This document shows, in pieces, positions 1 to 6,205 of a DNA stretch of 8,020 nucleotides. The notes under the pieces were generated by a model. It saw nothing but the letters and a program-made list of their open reading frames with translations, searched no databases and was not told the DNA's origin. Both the position numbers and the translations under genes were made by a program. The stretch spans positions 1 through 8,020 of the forward strand of contig JADFWA010000002.1 of the NCBI GenBank assembly GCA_015222855.1, given 5' to 3'. Each line of letters begins with the position of its first letter. Within the stretch, counting starts at the first letter, position 1. Source of the DNA: Pseudomonadota bacterium (GTDB taxonomy: Bacteria; Desulfobacterota; Syntrophia; Syntrophales; JADFWA01).

Positions 1-734
1 AGGTGATCCTCCGTCTGGATATCTCCGTAGAGGAAAAAACGGGCATTTGTGGGTGAATAGTATGCGCGGTGAAATTCCTTGAACTGCTCATAGGTAAGAG
101 ACGGTATAGCATCCGGGTCTCCCCCTGAATCAAAGGTGTATGTGTTATCGGGATAGAGGTTCTGCTGGATTGCCTTGTACATAAGGGCGTCAGAGGAAGA
201 ATATGCCCCCTTCATCTCATTGTATACGATTCCCGAGATTTTGAGATTGTTCTCGTTATCAAATTCCATATGGTGACCTTCCTGACAAAAAGTCTCCTTC
301 AGGAGACGGGGTCTCAATACGAGGTCGGTATAAACACGGGCCAGATTGAAAAAATCGGCCCTTACCTGACTGGCTACGGGATAGATGGTCTTGTCGGGAT
401 AGGTGAAGGCATTGATGAAGGTCTGAAGCGTCCCCCTGATTAGTTCCATAAACGCGTCCTTCAGCGGATACTTTTCAGAACCGGCCAGTACGGAATGTTC
501 CAGGATATGCGCGATCCCCGTGGAATCCTCGGGCGGGGTACGGAAGCCGACGGAATAAAGGTTTTCCTTGTCATCGCAGTGAAGGTGGAGAACCTTTGCG
601 CCGGTCTTTTCATGCTCGATCTCGTATGCCGTGACCCTTATATCCGGTATCTCTTCAACTCTCAGGACGTGGAAGCCGTGCAGTTTTTCACCTGCTTTCA
701 GTGTTGGAGCAGGACAATGTCTGAATTCACCCAT
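1..734 (-). CDS. PreP-type M16 zinc metallopeptidase, N-terminal part (runs off window)
   Basis: The minus-strand frame opens at the ATG at 732-734 and stays open to the window edge, giving 244 codons. An AGGAGG at 745-750 supports the start. The protein carries the inverted zinc-binding motif HILEH at residues 76-80 (two His ligands, with Glu79 as the catalytic base) and a downstream VYNEMKGAYSS segment whose Glu173 fits the third zinc ligand. Other recognisable blocks are FRTPPEDSTGIA just before the motif, SEKYPLKDAFMEL just after it, and NAFTYPDKTIYPV. These match the presequence protease (PreP/Cym1, M16C) subfamily, which degrades short unstructured peptides inside a clam-shell chamber. 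Family members are about 970-1000 residues, so roughly three quarters lies beyond position 1. No signal peptide is seen, so a cytosolic role is inferred. It follows the glutamate synthase gene on the same strand but is separated from it by a strong terminator, so it is probably a separate transcript. Confidence 0.93.
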   Translation of the reverse strand, partial: MGEFRHCPAPTLKAGEKLHGFHVLRVEEIPDIRVTAYEIEHEKTGAKVLHLHCDDKENLYSVGFRTPPEDSTGIAHILEHSVLAGSEKYPLKDAFMELIRGTLQTFINAFTYPDKTIYPVASQVRADFFNLARVYTDLVLRPRLLKETFCQEGHHMEFDNENNLKISGIVYNEMKGAYSSSDALMYKAIQQNLYPDNTYTFDSGGDPDAIPSLTYEQFKEFHRAYYSPTNARFFLYGDIQTEDH

Positions 735-790
735 TTTGATCTTTCCTCCTTACCTGTTTTGAAAATGCATGGCAATCACATTCCTACTTC

Positions 791-819
791 ACAATATTTC
801 ATCTTCACGCAAAATTCAA
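791..819 (-). promoter_or_regulatory. candidate sigma70-type promoter for the M16 peptidase
   Basis: On the minus strand TTGAAT (814-819) and TATTGT (791-796) are separated by exactly 17 bases. Each matches four of six bases of the sigma70 consensus. The -10 box lies about 57 bases upstream of the peptidase ATG and just downstream of the palindromic repeat. This is a consensus match by eye in an AT-rich stretch, so it is tentative. Confidence 0.3.
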
Positions 820-824
820 ATTAT

Positions 825-911
825 AAAATCCCCCTAACCTCCCTTTAAGAAAGGGGGGATGAAAAACCCAAAACTTCCCCCTTTTATAAAGGGGGATAAG
901 AGGGGGATTTT
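825..911. repeat. MITE/REP-like palindromic repeat with AAAATCCCCCT ends
   Basis: The element is bounded by a perfect 11-bp terminal inverted repeat, AAAATCCCCCT at 825-835 and AGGGGGATTTT at 901-911. Inside are two smaller hairpins: CCCTTT/AAAGGG (841-846 with 850-855) and CCCCCTTT/AAAGGGGG (877-884 with 888-895). There is no coding potential. C-rich/G-rich palindromes with AAATCCCCC ends occur as dispersed multicopy repeats in many bacterial genomes, including deltaproteobacteria. Copy number here cannot be judged from one window. It lies between the glutamate synthase terminator and the peptidase promoter region. Confidence 0.75.
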
Positions 912-925
912 ACTTGAAAGCGCAT

Positions 926-966
926 AAAAAAAAGCAGGGGTTGGTGCATTTGCATCCAACCCCTGC
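926..966 (-). terminator. intrinsic terminator of the glutamate synthase-type gene
   Basis: Read on the minus strand, an 11-bp perfect stem (GCAGGGGTTGG at 934-944 pairing with CCAACCCCTGC at 956-966) is followed at once by a run of eight T (926-933 on the plus strand is A8). The loop is 11 bases and can extend the stem with TGCA pairs. It starts about 21 bases after the stop codon of the glutamate synthase-type gene, which is the expected place for a Rho-independent terminator. Confidence 0.93.
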
Positions 967-987
967 CTCTCGTTGTGTCGTGTGAGA

Positions 988-2565
988 TTAACTGTTAATG
1001 ATCTTTTCCGCCTCTTCTTTGTATGCATCCATCACATAGGGTATTCCTGAAACCTTTGTGGCTTCTTCGGTGAGGGACATAAGATCACGGCGACCCATGG
1101 TTGAAATATTGAAGTTTCTGCTTCCGGCCATCAACTGCTGCAGTCCTACCTTCAGCTTTTCCGCGAAGGTGTAGATTCCGACTGCGCCGAGCGGAATTTT
1201 CTTGAAGTCATTCCCATATTTTCCCCTCAATTCTTCCCAGGTTACAAATATTTCTTCCGGTTTACTGCCGAATTGGGAAACCGTCTTGGGGAGAGATTTG
1301 TCTTTCAGCCATACCCCGATATTTTTGCCCACCATCCCGGGTATCATCAATGCCCTTCCCATACATACGGCCTTTACATAGGGGGCACCCATTGCAAGGA
1401 CCTTGAAGATATGATCTTCGGTTGAAAAACCGCCCGCAATAGCTATATCGGGAACCCACTCGCCATTCGCCGCGAGCTTTTGGCAAAATTCATGTGTGAG
1501 AGACTGTAGATAGAAGGTGGGGATTCCCCATTCTTCCATCATCCTCCAGGGGCTCATCCCGGTTCCCCCGCCTGCCCCGTCAATGGTCAGGAGGTCGATT
1601 CTTGCCATGGAGGAAAGTTTTATGGCGAGGGCAAGCTCGATAGCACTGTAAGCTCCTGTTTTAAGGGTGACCCTTTCGGCGCCGAGGTTTCTTAACCTTT
1701 CAACTTCATTGAGAAAATCTTCTTCAGTAACAAAACCCAGCCTGGAGTGTCTTTCAAATTCCCTTATTGCGCCGGCCTTGAACGCCTCCTGGCATTCCTT
1801 CAGCGTGGGATCGGGGGTAACGATATATCCCCTCTTTTTCAGTTCAATTGCCCTCTCCAATGAATCAACCTTGATTTCTCCACCTATACACTTTGCTCCC
1901 TGCCCCCACTTGAGCTCCATTGTGGTAACGCCCAGTTTATCAATGACATATTCGGCCACACCGAGCTTGGTATCCTCCACGTTCATCTGTACGTGGATAT
2001 CTCCATATCCTTCCTGCCACTGTCTGTAAATCTTGACGCGATATTCCATGTCGGGTGATTTTACCACCTTGCCGTTTTTGGTCTTCAGGCCGGGGTCTAT
2101 GCCGCACACATTTTCACCGCAGATAAGGCTTACACCGGAGATGGCGGCTCCAACAGCAAAATGATCCCAGTTCTTTTTCGCGATATCTGTAGAACCGAGC
2201 GCGCCGGTGAATACGGGCAGCTTCAATTTTACCTTACTGTTGTACCCGAAGGATGTTTCCGTATCCACGACCGGAAATAGAGCGGTCTCCGGTGATGGGT
2301 CGGCAAGCCCCTTGGCTCCTATGGCATATCCCTGAATGTTCAGGTGAGAATAGTCTACGGGATATTCCTTGTCGGCACCGGCTATTACTGTCCCGAATGG
2401 GCCGGGATAGAGAAGTTCTCGTCCACGAAAGGTTGCTTTGAAAACCTCACAGTTTCCCGTACATCCGTCTACGCACCTGGAGCAAAGTCCGGAATTTGGC
2501 GCCACGCTCCTCGATCTATTGGTTGTTTGTGTTGCATCGCTGGCATTTGGTCTCTGTAAATTCAT
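988..2565 (-). CDS. stand-alone FMN-binding glutamate synthase-type protein with N-terminal Cys motif
   Basis: This 525-residue protein corresponds to the central FMN barrel domain of glutamate synthase (COG0069). In GltB that domain makes glutamate from 2-oxoglutarate and channelled ammonia. Supporting blocks are MELKWGQGAKCIGGEI (about 216-231), LLTIDGAGGGTGMSPW (about 325-340) and IAIAGGFSTEDHIFKVLAMGAPYV (about 374-397), which match the FMN and substrate regions of GltB. The class II glutaminase domain and the C-terminal GXGXG helix domain are absent. The GltB 3Fe-4S cysteine cluster is also missing: the matching stretch AVCMGRALMIPGMVGKN has one Cys. Instead the N-terminus carries CSRCVDGCTGNC (Cys28, 31, 35, 39), a plausible but unproven [4Fe-4S] site. 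The start is supported by AGGAGGAGGG at 2573-2582. The gene ends at a strong terminator and is divergent from ptsP. The fold is certain, but the exact reaction is not: glutamate synthase subunit, or a related transamidation enzyme. Confidence 0.9.
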   Translation of the reverse strand: MNLQRPNASDATQTTNRSRSVAPNSGLCSRCVDGCTGNCEVFKATFRGRELLYPGPFGTVIAGADKEYPVDYSHLNIQGYAIGAKGLADPSPETALFPVVDTETSFGYNSKVKLKLPVFTGALGSTDIAKKNWDHFAVGAAISGVSLICGENVCGIDPGLKTKNGKVVKSPDMEYRVKIYRQWQEGYGDIHVQMNVEDTKLGVAEYVIDKLGVTTMELKWGQGAKCIGGEIKVDSLERAIELKKRGYIVTPDPTLKECQEAFKAGAIREFERHSRLGFVTEEDFLNEVERLRNLGAERVTLKTGAYSAIELALAIKLSSMARIDLLTIDGAGGGTGMSPWRMMEEWGIPTFYLQSLTHEFCQKLAANGEWVPDIAIAGGFSTEDHIFKVLAMGAPYVKAVCMGRALMIPGMVGKNIGVWLKDKSLPKTVSQFGSKPEEIFVTWEELRGKYGNDFKKIPLGAVGIYTFAEKLKVGLQQLMAGSRNFNISTMGRRDLMSLTEEATKVSGIPYVMDAYKEEAEKIINS

Positions 2566-2729
2566 ACTTTTGCCCTCCTCCTGTTTTGTTTGGTTAAAAA
2601 ACGTAAGTGCTCAGCCATCAACAGGCTGACCACGGTTCCTGCCGCTTCAAAGATATCTTCACGGGTTTTTCCGGGAACCCCGAAGAAGCAAGCAGGAAAG
2701 GAAATTGAAATGATATAACAAATACAAAT
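2562..2729 (-). other. coding-looking leader segment overlapping the glutamate synthase start (possible gene remnant or leader ORF)
   Basis: One minus-strand frame is open from 2729 to a TGA at 2562-2564, which overlaps the ATG of the downstream gene as ATGA. From about 2696 the codons are mostly purine-first and encode a protein-like string including GKTREDIFEAAGTVVSLLM and AEHLRFLTKQ. There is no ATG at its left end. The first usable starts are GTG at 2631-2633 (23 residues, preceded by AGGA) and ATG at 2616-2618 (18 residues). Upstream of 2700 the DNA becomes AT-rich and stops looking coding. It may be the 3' remnant of a lost upstream gene, a short translationally coupled leader ORF, or chance. 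I do not recognise the peptide. Confidence 0.3.
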
Positions 2730-2733
2730 TTAT
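2720..2733. repeat. left arm of a 14-bp inverted repeat (ACAAATTTAT motif)
   Basis: AAATACAAATTTAT here is the exact reverse complement of 2964-2977. The core ACAAATTTAT is itself a near-palindrome one base from the perfect ACAAATTTGT at 2995-3004. It lies about 155 bases upstream of the glutamate synthase ATG, where it could be an operator. That role is inference. Confidence 0.45.
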
Positions 2734-2850
2734 ATTTTCTAACACACACTAAATGGAAGTTCAAACAGTAAATCAACTCCGCAATCCGGGGCTGATTTTG
2801 TGCGGATCAACATATCTTGTTGTTTCGAGCCATTTTCGTGAATGTTACGC

Positions 2851-2863
2851 CTGTTTTGAACAG
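2851..2863. promoter_or_regulatory. palindrome CTGTT-N3-AACAG, candidate operator
   Basis: CTGTTTTGAACAG has perfect 5-bp arms around a 3-base centre and lies near the middle of the divergent intergenic region. It has the size of a dimeric regulator site, but short arms like these arise by chance fairly often. Confidence 0.25.
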
Positions 2864-2912
2864 ATTAACCCCATAAATAATGCTAATACCGTGTCATTCA
2901 TGTAACCAGTTG

Positions 2913-2927
2913 AAATATCTGATATTT
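2913..2927. promoter_or_regulatory. 15-bp palindrome AAATATC-T-GATATTT, candidate operator
   Basis: The two 7-bp arms are perfectly complementary around a single central base. The symmetry and length fit a binding site for a dimeric repressor or activator. It lies about 180 bases upstream of the ptsP start, in the divergent promoter region. No regulator gene is in view to pair it with. Confidence 0.35.
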
Positions 2928-2963
2928 GCGTGACTGGAGGGGTGATTTGCTCAAAAAAACAGA

Positions 2964-3004
2964 ATAAATTTGTATTTTTAGGGGGCATAAAATAACAAAT
3001 TTGT
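2964..3004. repeat. right arm of the inverted repeat plus perfect palindrome ACAAATTTGT
   Basis: ATAAATTTGTATTT at 2964-2977 is the reverse complement of 2720-2733. Eighteen bases further on, 2995-3004 is the perfect 10-bp palindrome ACAAATTTGT. With the left arm this gives three sites sharing an ACAAATTTRT core in one divergent promoter region, two of them close together upstream of ptsP. A shared operator for both genes is a reasonable but untested reading. Confidence 0.45.
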
Positions 3005-3105
3005 AGCAATCCTGCAGTGGGAAGGACTATCGAACAGGCTCAACACATCCTGCGAATTTTGAAAAGCTTGTTTACAAGGTCACTTTTTTGCATTAAAGAA
3101 GGATT

Positions 3106-5415
3106 ATGGGTGCGGAAACGAAAAACGGGATATCGGTTATAGATGATATCGGCAGGATTATAACCGATTCTGTCAGTCCTGAAGATACGCTGGATAGGAT
3201 TGCCGGACTTATTGCCGACAAATTCAACACTGACGCATGCTCAATATATCTTCTCGATGCGGATAAGAAAAATCTTATCTTGAAGGCAACGGTTGGTCTG
3301 CGTAAAGAATCGGTAAGTAAAATATGTATGAAGAGAAGCGAGGGGCTTACCGGTCTTGTACTGGAGGAATTGAGGCCTGTTTTTGTGGCAAACCCTTCCC
3401 GCCATCCAAGATTCAAACTTTTTAAAGAATGCGGTGAAGAGATATATAAAACCTTCCTCGGTGTACCCCTGATATACCATAAGGACGTACTGGGCGTTCT
3501 CGTGGTTCAGACAATAAGGGATGATTCCCTTTCTGAATCGGATATAGCGCTTTTTTCCGCCATTGCCTCCCAGATTTCGGGGGCAGCGGCTTATGCCCTG
3601 CTTCTGGAAGACCTCGGAACAAAAGGGGATGTTAGTAAAAGGCTGTCAGAGCCAGGGAAGAAAAAATCCGGCAGAAAAGTAAAAGAGGGCCCCCTCAGGG
3701 GACTGCCGGTTTCATCCGGTTTTGCTGAAGGAGTGGCACACTACCTTGGGGGAGCTGTCAAGTTTTCCGAAATAGGTTATGAAAAAAGGGAGGATGTCGA
3801 AGTTGAGATAACAAGGCTTCAAAAGGCCCTTGATCTTTCAGAACGACAGGTTCTGCAACTTACAGAGAATATAAAAGGCCAACTTTCCAGTGAAGATGCG
3901 GCCATCTTTCATACCTATCTGATGTTTCTTCATGATGAGTCCTTCAAGAACAGGATCATAGAGAAGATCAAAAATAAATTGTCTGCGGAGTATGCTTTGA
4001 AGGAGGTAATCCTTGATTATCTGGATGTCTTTTCCAGGATGGAAGATTCATATCTGAGGGAAAGGGGTTCCGATGTCAAGGATGTGGGGAGAAGGATCTT
4101 GCGAAACCTCCTCGGAATTGGTGATGACAGTGTAAAAACATTCGAGGAAGATACTATTCTTGTTGCACCCGATATCTCACCCACAGAGCTTATTAATTTG
4201 CGTCAGGACAGTTTAAAGGGAATTGTCATGTCGGGGGGCGGCAAGACATCTCACGCGGTGATCCTTGCAAGGTCATTTGAAATACCGATGGTAATAGGAG
4301 TAAAAGAGATATTCGATACGATAAAAGAAACCGAGCGATTGATTATTGACGGGACATCAGGCCTTGTTTTTGACAACCCGGGTAAAGAAATCATTGATGA
4401 ATACAGACGGCTGAAGGATGAAAAGGCAAAACACGATGAAAGGCTAAGTGAAATAAGAAACCTTCCGGCAAAGACGAAGGATAATCATACGGTAATGCTC
4501 GGGGCGAATATCGGGCTTTTATCGGATATTGAACTGGTCAAGAAATATGGGGCCGACTATATAGGACTTTACAGGACTGAATTTCCTTTCATTGTAAGGA
4601 AAGAGTTTCCGACGGAGGAAGAACAATTTGCACTGTATAAAAAGATCGTGGAAGGGGCTGAGGGAAGGGAGGTGACCATTCGCACACTGGACATTGGTGG
4701 GGATAAGTTCTTATCCTATCTCGATTATTCGGGAGAAGATAACCCATATCTCGGCTGGCGGTCGATCAGGGTCTCTCTTGAGCTGGATGACATCTTCAGG
4801 GAGCAGATAAGGGCCGTCTTGAGGGCATCGGCCTTTGGAAACGTGAAGCTGATGTTTCCTATGATAACCTCCATTGGTGAGGTAAAAAAGATTATTTTGA
4901 TCCTGAGTGAAGAGAAGAACAGGTTGAAAAGGGGAGGGGTTCGGTTCGATGAGACCATAAAAGCAGGTATCATGATTGAGGTTCCCGCCGCTGTAAAGAT
5001 CCTGAACAAGCTTCTTTCTTACGTTGATTTTGTAAGTATTGGTACAAATGACCTCATACAGTACACCCTTGCCGTTGATAGAAACAACCCGAAGGTTGCC
5101 TCACTGTACAACCCTCTACATCCTGCTGTGATCACGACTGTTTCAGAGATAGTTTCAGTATGTAAGAAGAATGGTAAAGAGGTCGGCATCTGTGGTGAAG
5201 CGGTATTTAATCCTAAATGTGCTTATCTATTCCTCGGTATGGGAATAGACAGATTGAGCATGAACCCCTCCTCCATTCCCCTGATAAAAGAATTGATCAT
5301 GAAGATGAAACGCTCAGATGGAGAGGTGGCGTTAAAGAAAGTGTTGGACATGGAGGATGAGGTAGAAATATCCGACTATCTGGAGGAAGAAATGGAGGAT
5401 ACTATATTCATGTAG
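3106..5415 (+). CDS. ptsP: phosphoenolpyruvate-protein phosphotransferase with GAF domain (EI-Ntr)
   Basis: This 769-residue cytosolic protein is the size of known PtsP proteins (about 750). It begins the nitrogen phosphotransfer relay by autophosphorylating from phosphoenolpyruvate and passing the phosphate to an HPr-like protein (NPr). Residues about 10-170 form a GAF sensor domain, followed by a basic linker (about 171-195) and the enzyme I module. The phosphohistidine motif GGGKTSHAVILAR places the active His at 383. The barrel shows GLYRTEF (Arg490), GWRSIR, DFVSIGTNDLIQYTLAVDRN (641-660) and GICGEA with catalytic Cys696, so all core enzyme I residues are present. The GAF domain of E. 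coli EI-Ntr responds to glutamine and 2-oxoglutarate; the same here is inference. An in-frame stop at 3094-3096 leaves ATG 3106 as the first standard start; AGAAGG (3097-3102) precedes it with unusually short spacing. The acidic C-terminus overlaps the convergent gene by 40 bases. No ptsN or NPr gene is in view. Confidence 0.95.
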   Translation: MGAETKNGISVIDDIGRIITDSVSPEDTLDRIAGLIADKFNTDACSIYLLDADKKNLILKATVGLRKESVSKICMKRSEGLTGLVLEELRPVFVANPSRHPRFKLFKECGEEIYKTFLGVPLIYHKDVLGVLVVQTIRDDSLSESDIALFSAIASQISGAAAYALLLEDLGTKGDVSKRLSEPGKKKSGRKVKEGPLRGLPVSSGFAEGVAHYLGGAVKFSEIGYEKREDVEVEITRLQKALDLSERQVLQLTENIKGQLSSEDAAIFHTYLMFLHDESFKNRIIEKIKNKLSAEYALKEVILDYLDVFSRMEDSYLRERGSDVKDVGRRILRNLLGIGDDSVKTFEEDTILVAPDISPTELINLRQDSLKGIVMSGGGKTSHAVILARSFEIPMVIGVKEIFDTIKETERLIIDGTSGLVFDNPGKEIIDEYRRLKDEKAKHDERLSEIRNLPAKTKDNHTVMLGANIGLLSDIELVKKYGADYIGLYRTEFPFIVRKEFPTEEEQFALYKKIVEGAEGREVTIRTLDIGGDKFLSYLDYSGEDNPYLGWRSIRVSLELDDIFREQIRAVLRASAFGNVKLMFPMITSIGEVKKIILILSEEKNRLKRGGVRFDETIKAGIMIEVPAAVKILNKLLSYVDFVSIGTNDLIQYTLAVDRNNPKVASLYNPLHPAVITTVSEIVSVCKKNGKEVGICGEAVFNPKCAYLFLGMGIDRLSMNPSSIPLIKELIMKMKRSDGEVALKKVLDMEDEVEISDYLEEEMEDTIFM

Positions 5416-6119
5416 TTTCTGAAGATAGTCCCAAACTGATCCTTCATGATATCCTCCAGTCTCCTGACATCCGCAAGTATAGAGGTCGGGTCTATCCGGG
5501 CCTGTGGAAGAGAAGAGAGCCAGTCTCGATCCGCTTCCAGCCATTCCCTGACATCTTCATAATCGGCCGACTGGTTGTCGAACTGAAGGCCGACAAGGTG
5601 GGGCCGCCCTTTTACCGAGATAGCCTCTACCTCACAATCTGCAGAGGTTGCCAGGATTTCTACCTCTTTTGGGAAGGGTTGCAAGACCGCCTGGGAATGC
5701 CACTTAAATAAGGGGAACGAACCTGGGATACCACGAAAGAGTGGATGTTCGAGGCCGCTTTTGGTAAGCCGCCCCTCGACAAAACCGACGCTGTGCCGGA
5801 AGTTCGTTCCCACCTTGGCGCCAAGGGCATCAGCAAGAAGCTGGTGCCCCAGGCAGAATCCAAGATAGGACATGTCCAGTTCAAGAGCCCTGCGGATGGC
5901 CTCTTTTTCGGCCTTGAGAAAAGGATATTTATCTTCCTGATCGATATTGGGACTACCGCCCAGGATTATCAGCCCGTCATATGAACTAATGTCAGGGATT
6001 GGCCGGTGCCAGACCTCTGCGATGTGCAGACTCACGTCGAATTTCTTCGCCGAGCGGATCAGGTATTCCCCCGGCCCCTCCCAGGGCATATGTTGAAAGA
6101 CGAGAAATTGTTTTGACAT
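5376..6119 (-). CDS. class I glutamine amidotransferase-like protein lacking the catalytic His-Glu pair
   Basis: This 247-residue protein has the class I GATase fold, closest in appearance to stand-alone GMP-synthase-like amidotransferases. Visible blocks are YDGLIILGGSPNID (47-60), the nucleophile elbow LGFCLGHQLLADALGA with Cys89, and FKWHSQ with His141. Normally the triad is completed by a QFHPE-type motif. Here that place reads GLQFDNQSADYEDVREW, so Asp181 and Gln183 replace the catalytic His and Glu. The reading frame is intact around this site, so this is substitution, not decay. Glutaminase activity is therefore doubtful; binding, sensing or another cysteine chemistry is possible. It sits downstream of amt-glnK on the same strand, 86 bases after the glnK stop, with only a weak ribosome site before its ATG. 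Its last codons overlap ptsP on the other strand. The partner or acceptor substrate is unknown. Confidence 0.85.
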   Translation of the reverse strand: MSKQFLVFQHMPWEGPGEYLIRSAKKFDVSLHIAEVWHRPIPDISSYDGLIILGGSPNIDQEDKYPFLKAEKEAIRRALELDMSYLGFCLGHQLLADALGAKVGTNFRHSVGFVEGRLTKSGLEHPLFRGIPGSFPLFKWHSQAVLQPFPKEVEILATSADCEVEAISVKGRPHLVGLQFDNQSADYEDVREWLEADRDWLSSLPQARIDPTSILADVRRLEDIMKDQFGTIFRNYMNIVSSISSSR

Positions 6120-6139
6120 TATCTTAGGTACCTAGCTTT

Positions 6140-6193
6140 GGCTAAGGGCCGAAGATGTCTAAGGCTTCATGCCCTTAGCCTCTTTTGTTTCTT
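6140..6193 (+). terminator. terminator-like hairpin between glnK and the GATase-like gene, U-rich on the plus strand
   Basis: A perfect 10-bp stem, GGCTAAGGGC (6140-6149) with GCCCTTAGCC (6171-6180), can add an inner GAAG/CTTC stem. On the plus strand it is followed by TCTTTTGTTTCTT, the layout of an intrinsic terminator. On the minus strand, where the neighbouring genes lie, the stem is followed by AAAGCTAGG and has no U-tract. It could stop plus-strand read-through from ptsP, which has no terminator of its own, or define the 3' end of the amt-glnK message as a stable stem. A 10-bp palindrome TAGGTACCTA lies next to it at 6125-6134. Confidence 0.45.
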
Positions 6194-6205
6194 GAAAAAT
6201 TGACA

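Larger units (their letters stand above)
2566..3105. promoter_or_regulatory. divergent intergenic region between the glutamate synthase gene and ptsP
   Basis: These 540 bases separate two genes that are transcribed away from each other, so both promoters should lie here. The left part (to about 2700) is GC-balanced and looks coding on the minus strand. The rest is AT-rich, with several palindromes listed separately. A 9-bp hairpin with one internal mismatch (2607-2616 with 2624-2633) lies upstream of the glutamate synthase ribosome site. I found no convincing sigma54 -24/-12 element with the correct 10-base spacing between GG and GC on either strand, and no strong sigma70 pair. No complete gene or RNA gene is evident. 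Confidence 0.6.

Noticed and set aside
495..848. Plus-strand open frame of 117 codons
   Set aside because: It is antisense to the M16 peptidase, whose HILEH zinc motif and ribosome site make the minus strand the real coding strand. The tail of the frame runs into the palindromic repeat.
834..1028. Minus-strand open frame of 64 codons
   Set aside because: It covers the end of the glutamate synthase gene in another frame, the terminator and the repeat. Its peptide is an artefact of the repeat and the poly-T.
2935..2952. Possible sigma54 promoter CTGGAGGGGTGATTTGCT upstream of ptsP
   Set aside because: The GG and GC elements are 11 bases apart instead of 10, and the rest of the -24 box does not match. 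Sigma54 promoters tolerate spacing changes poorly.
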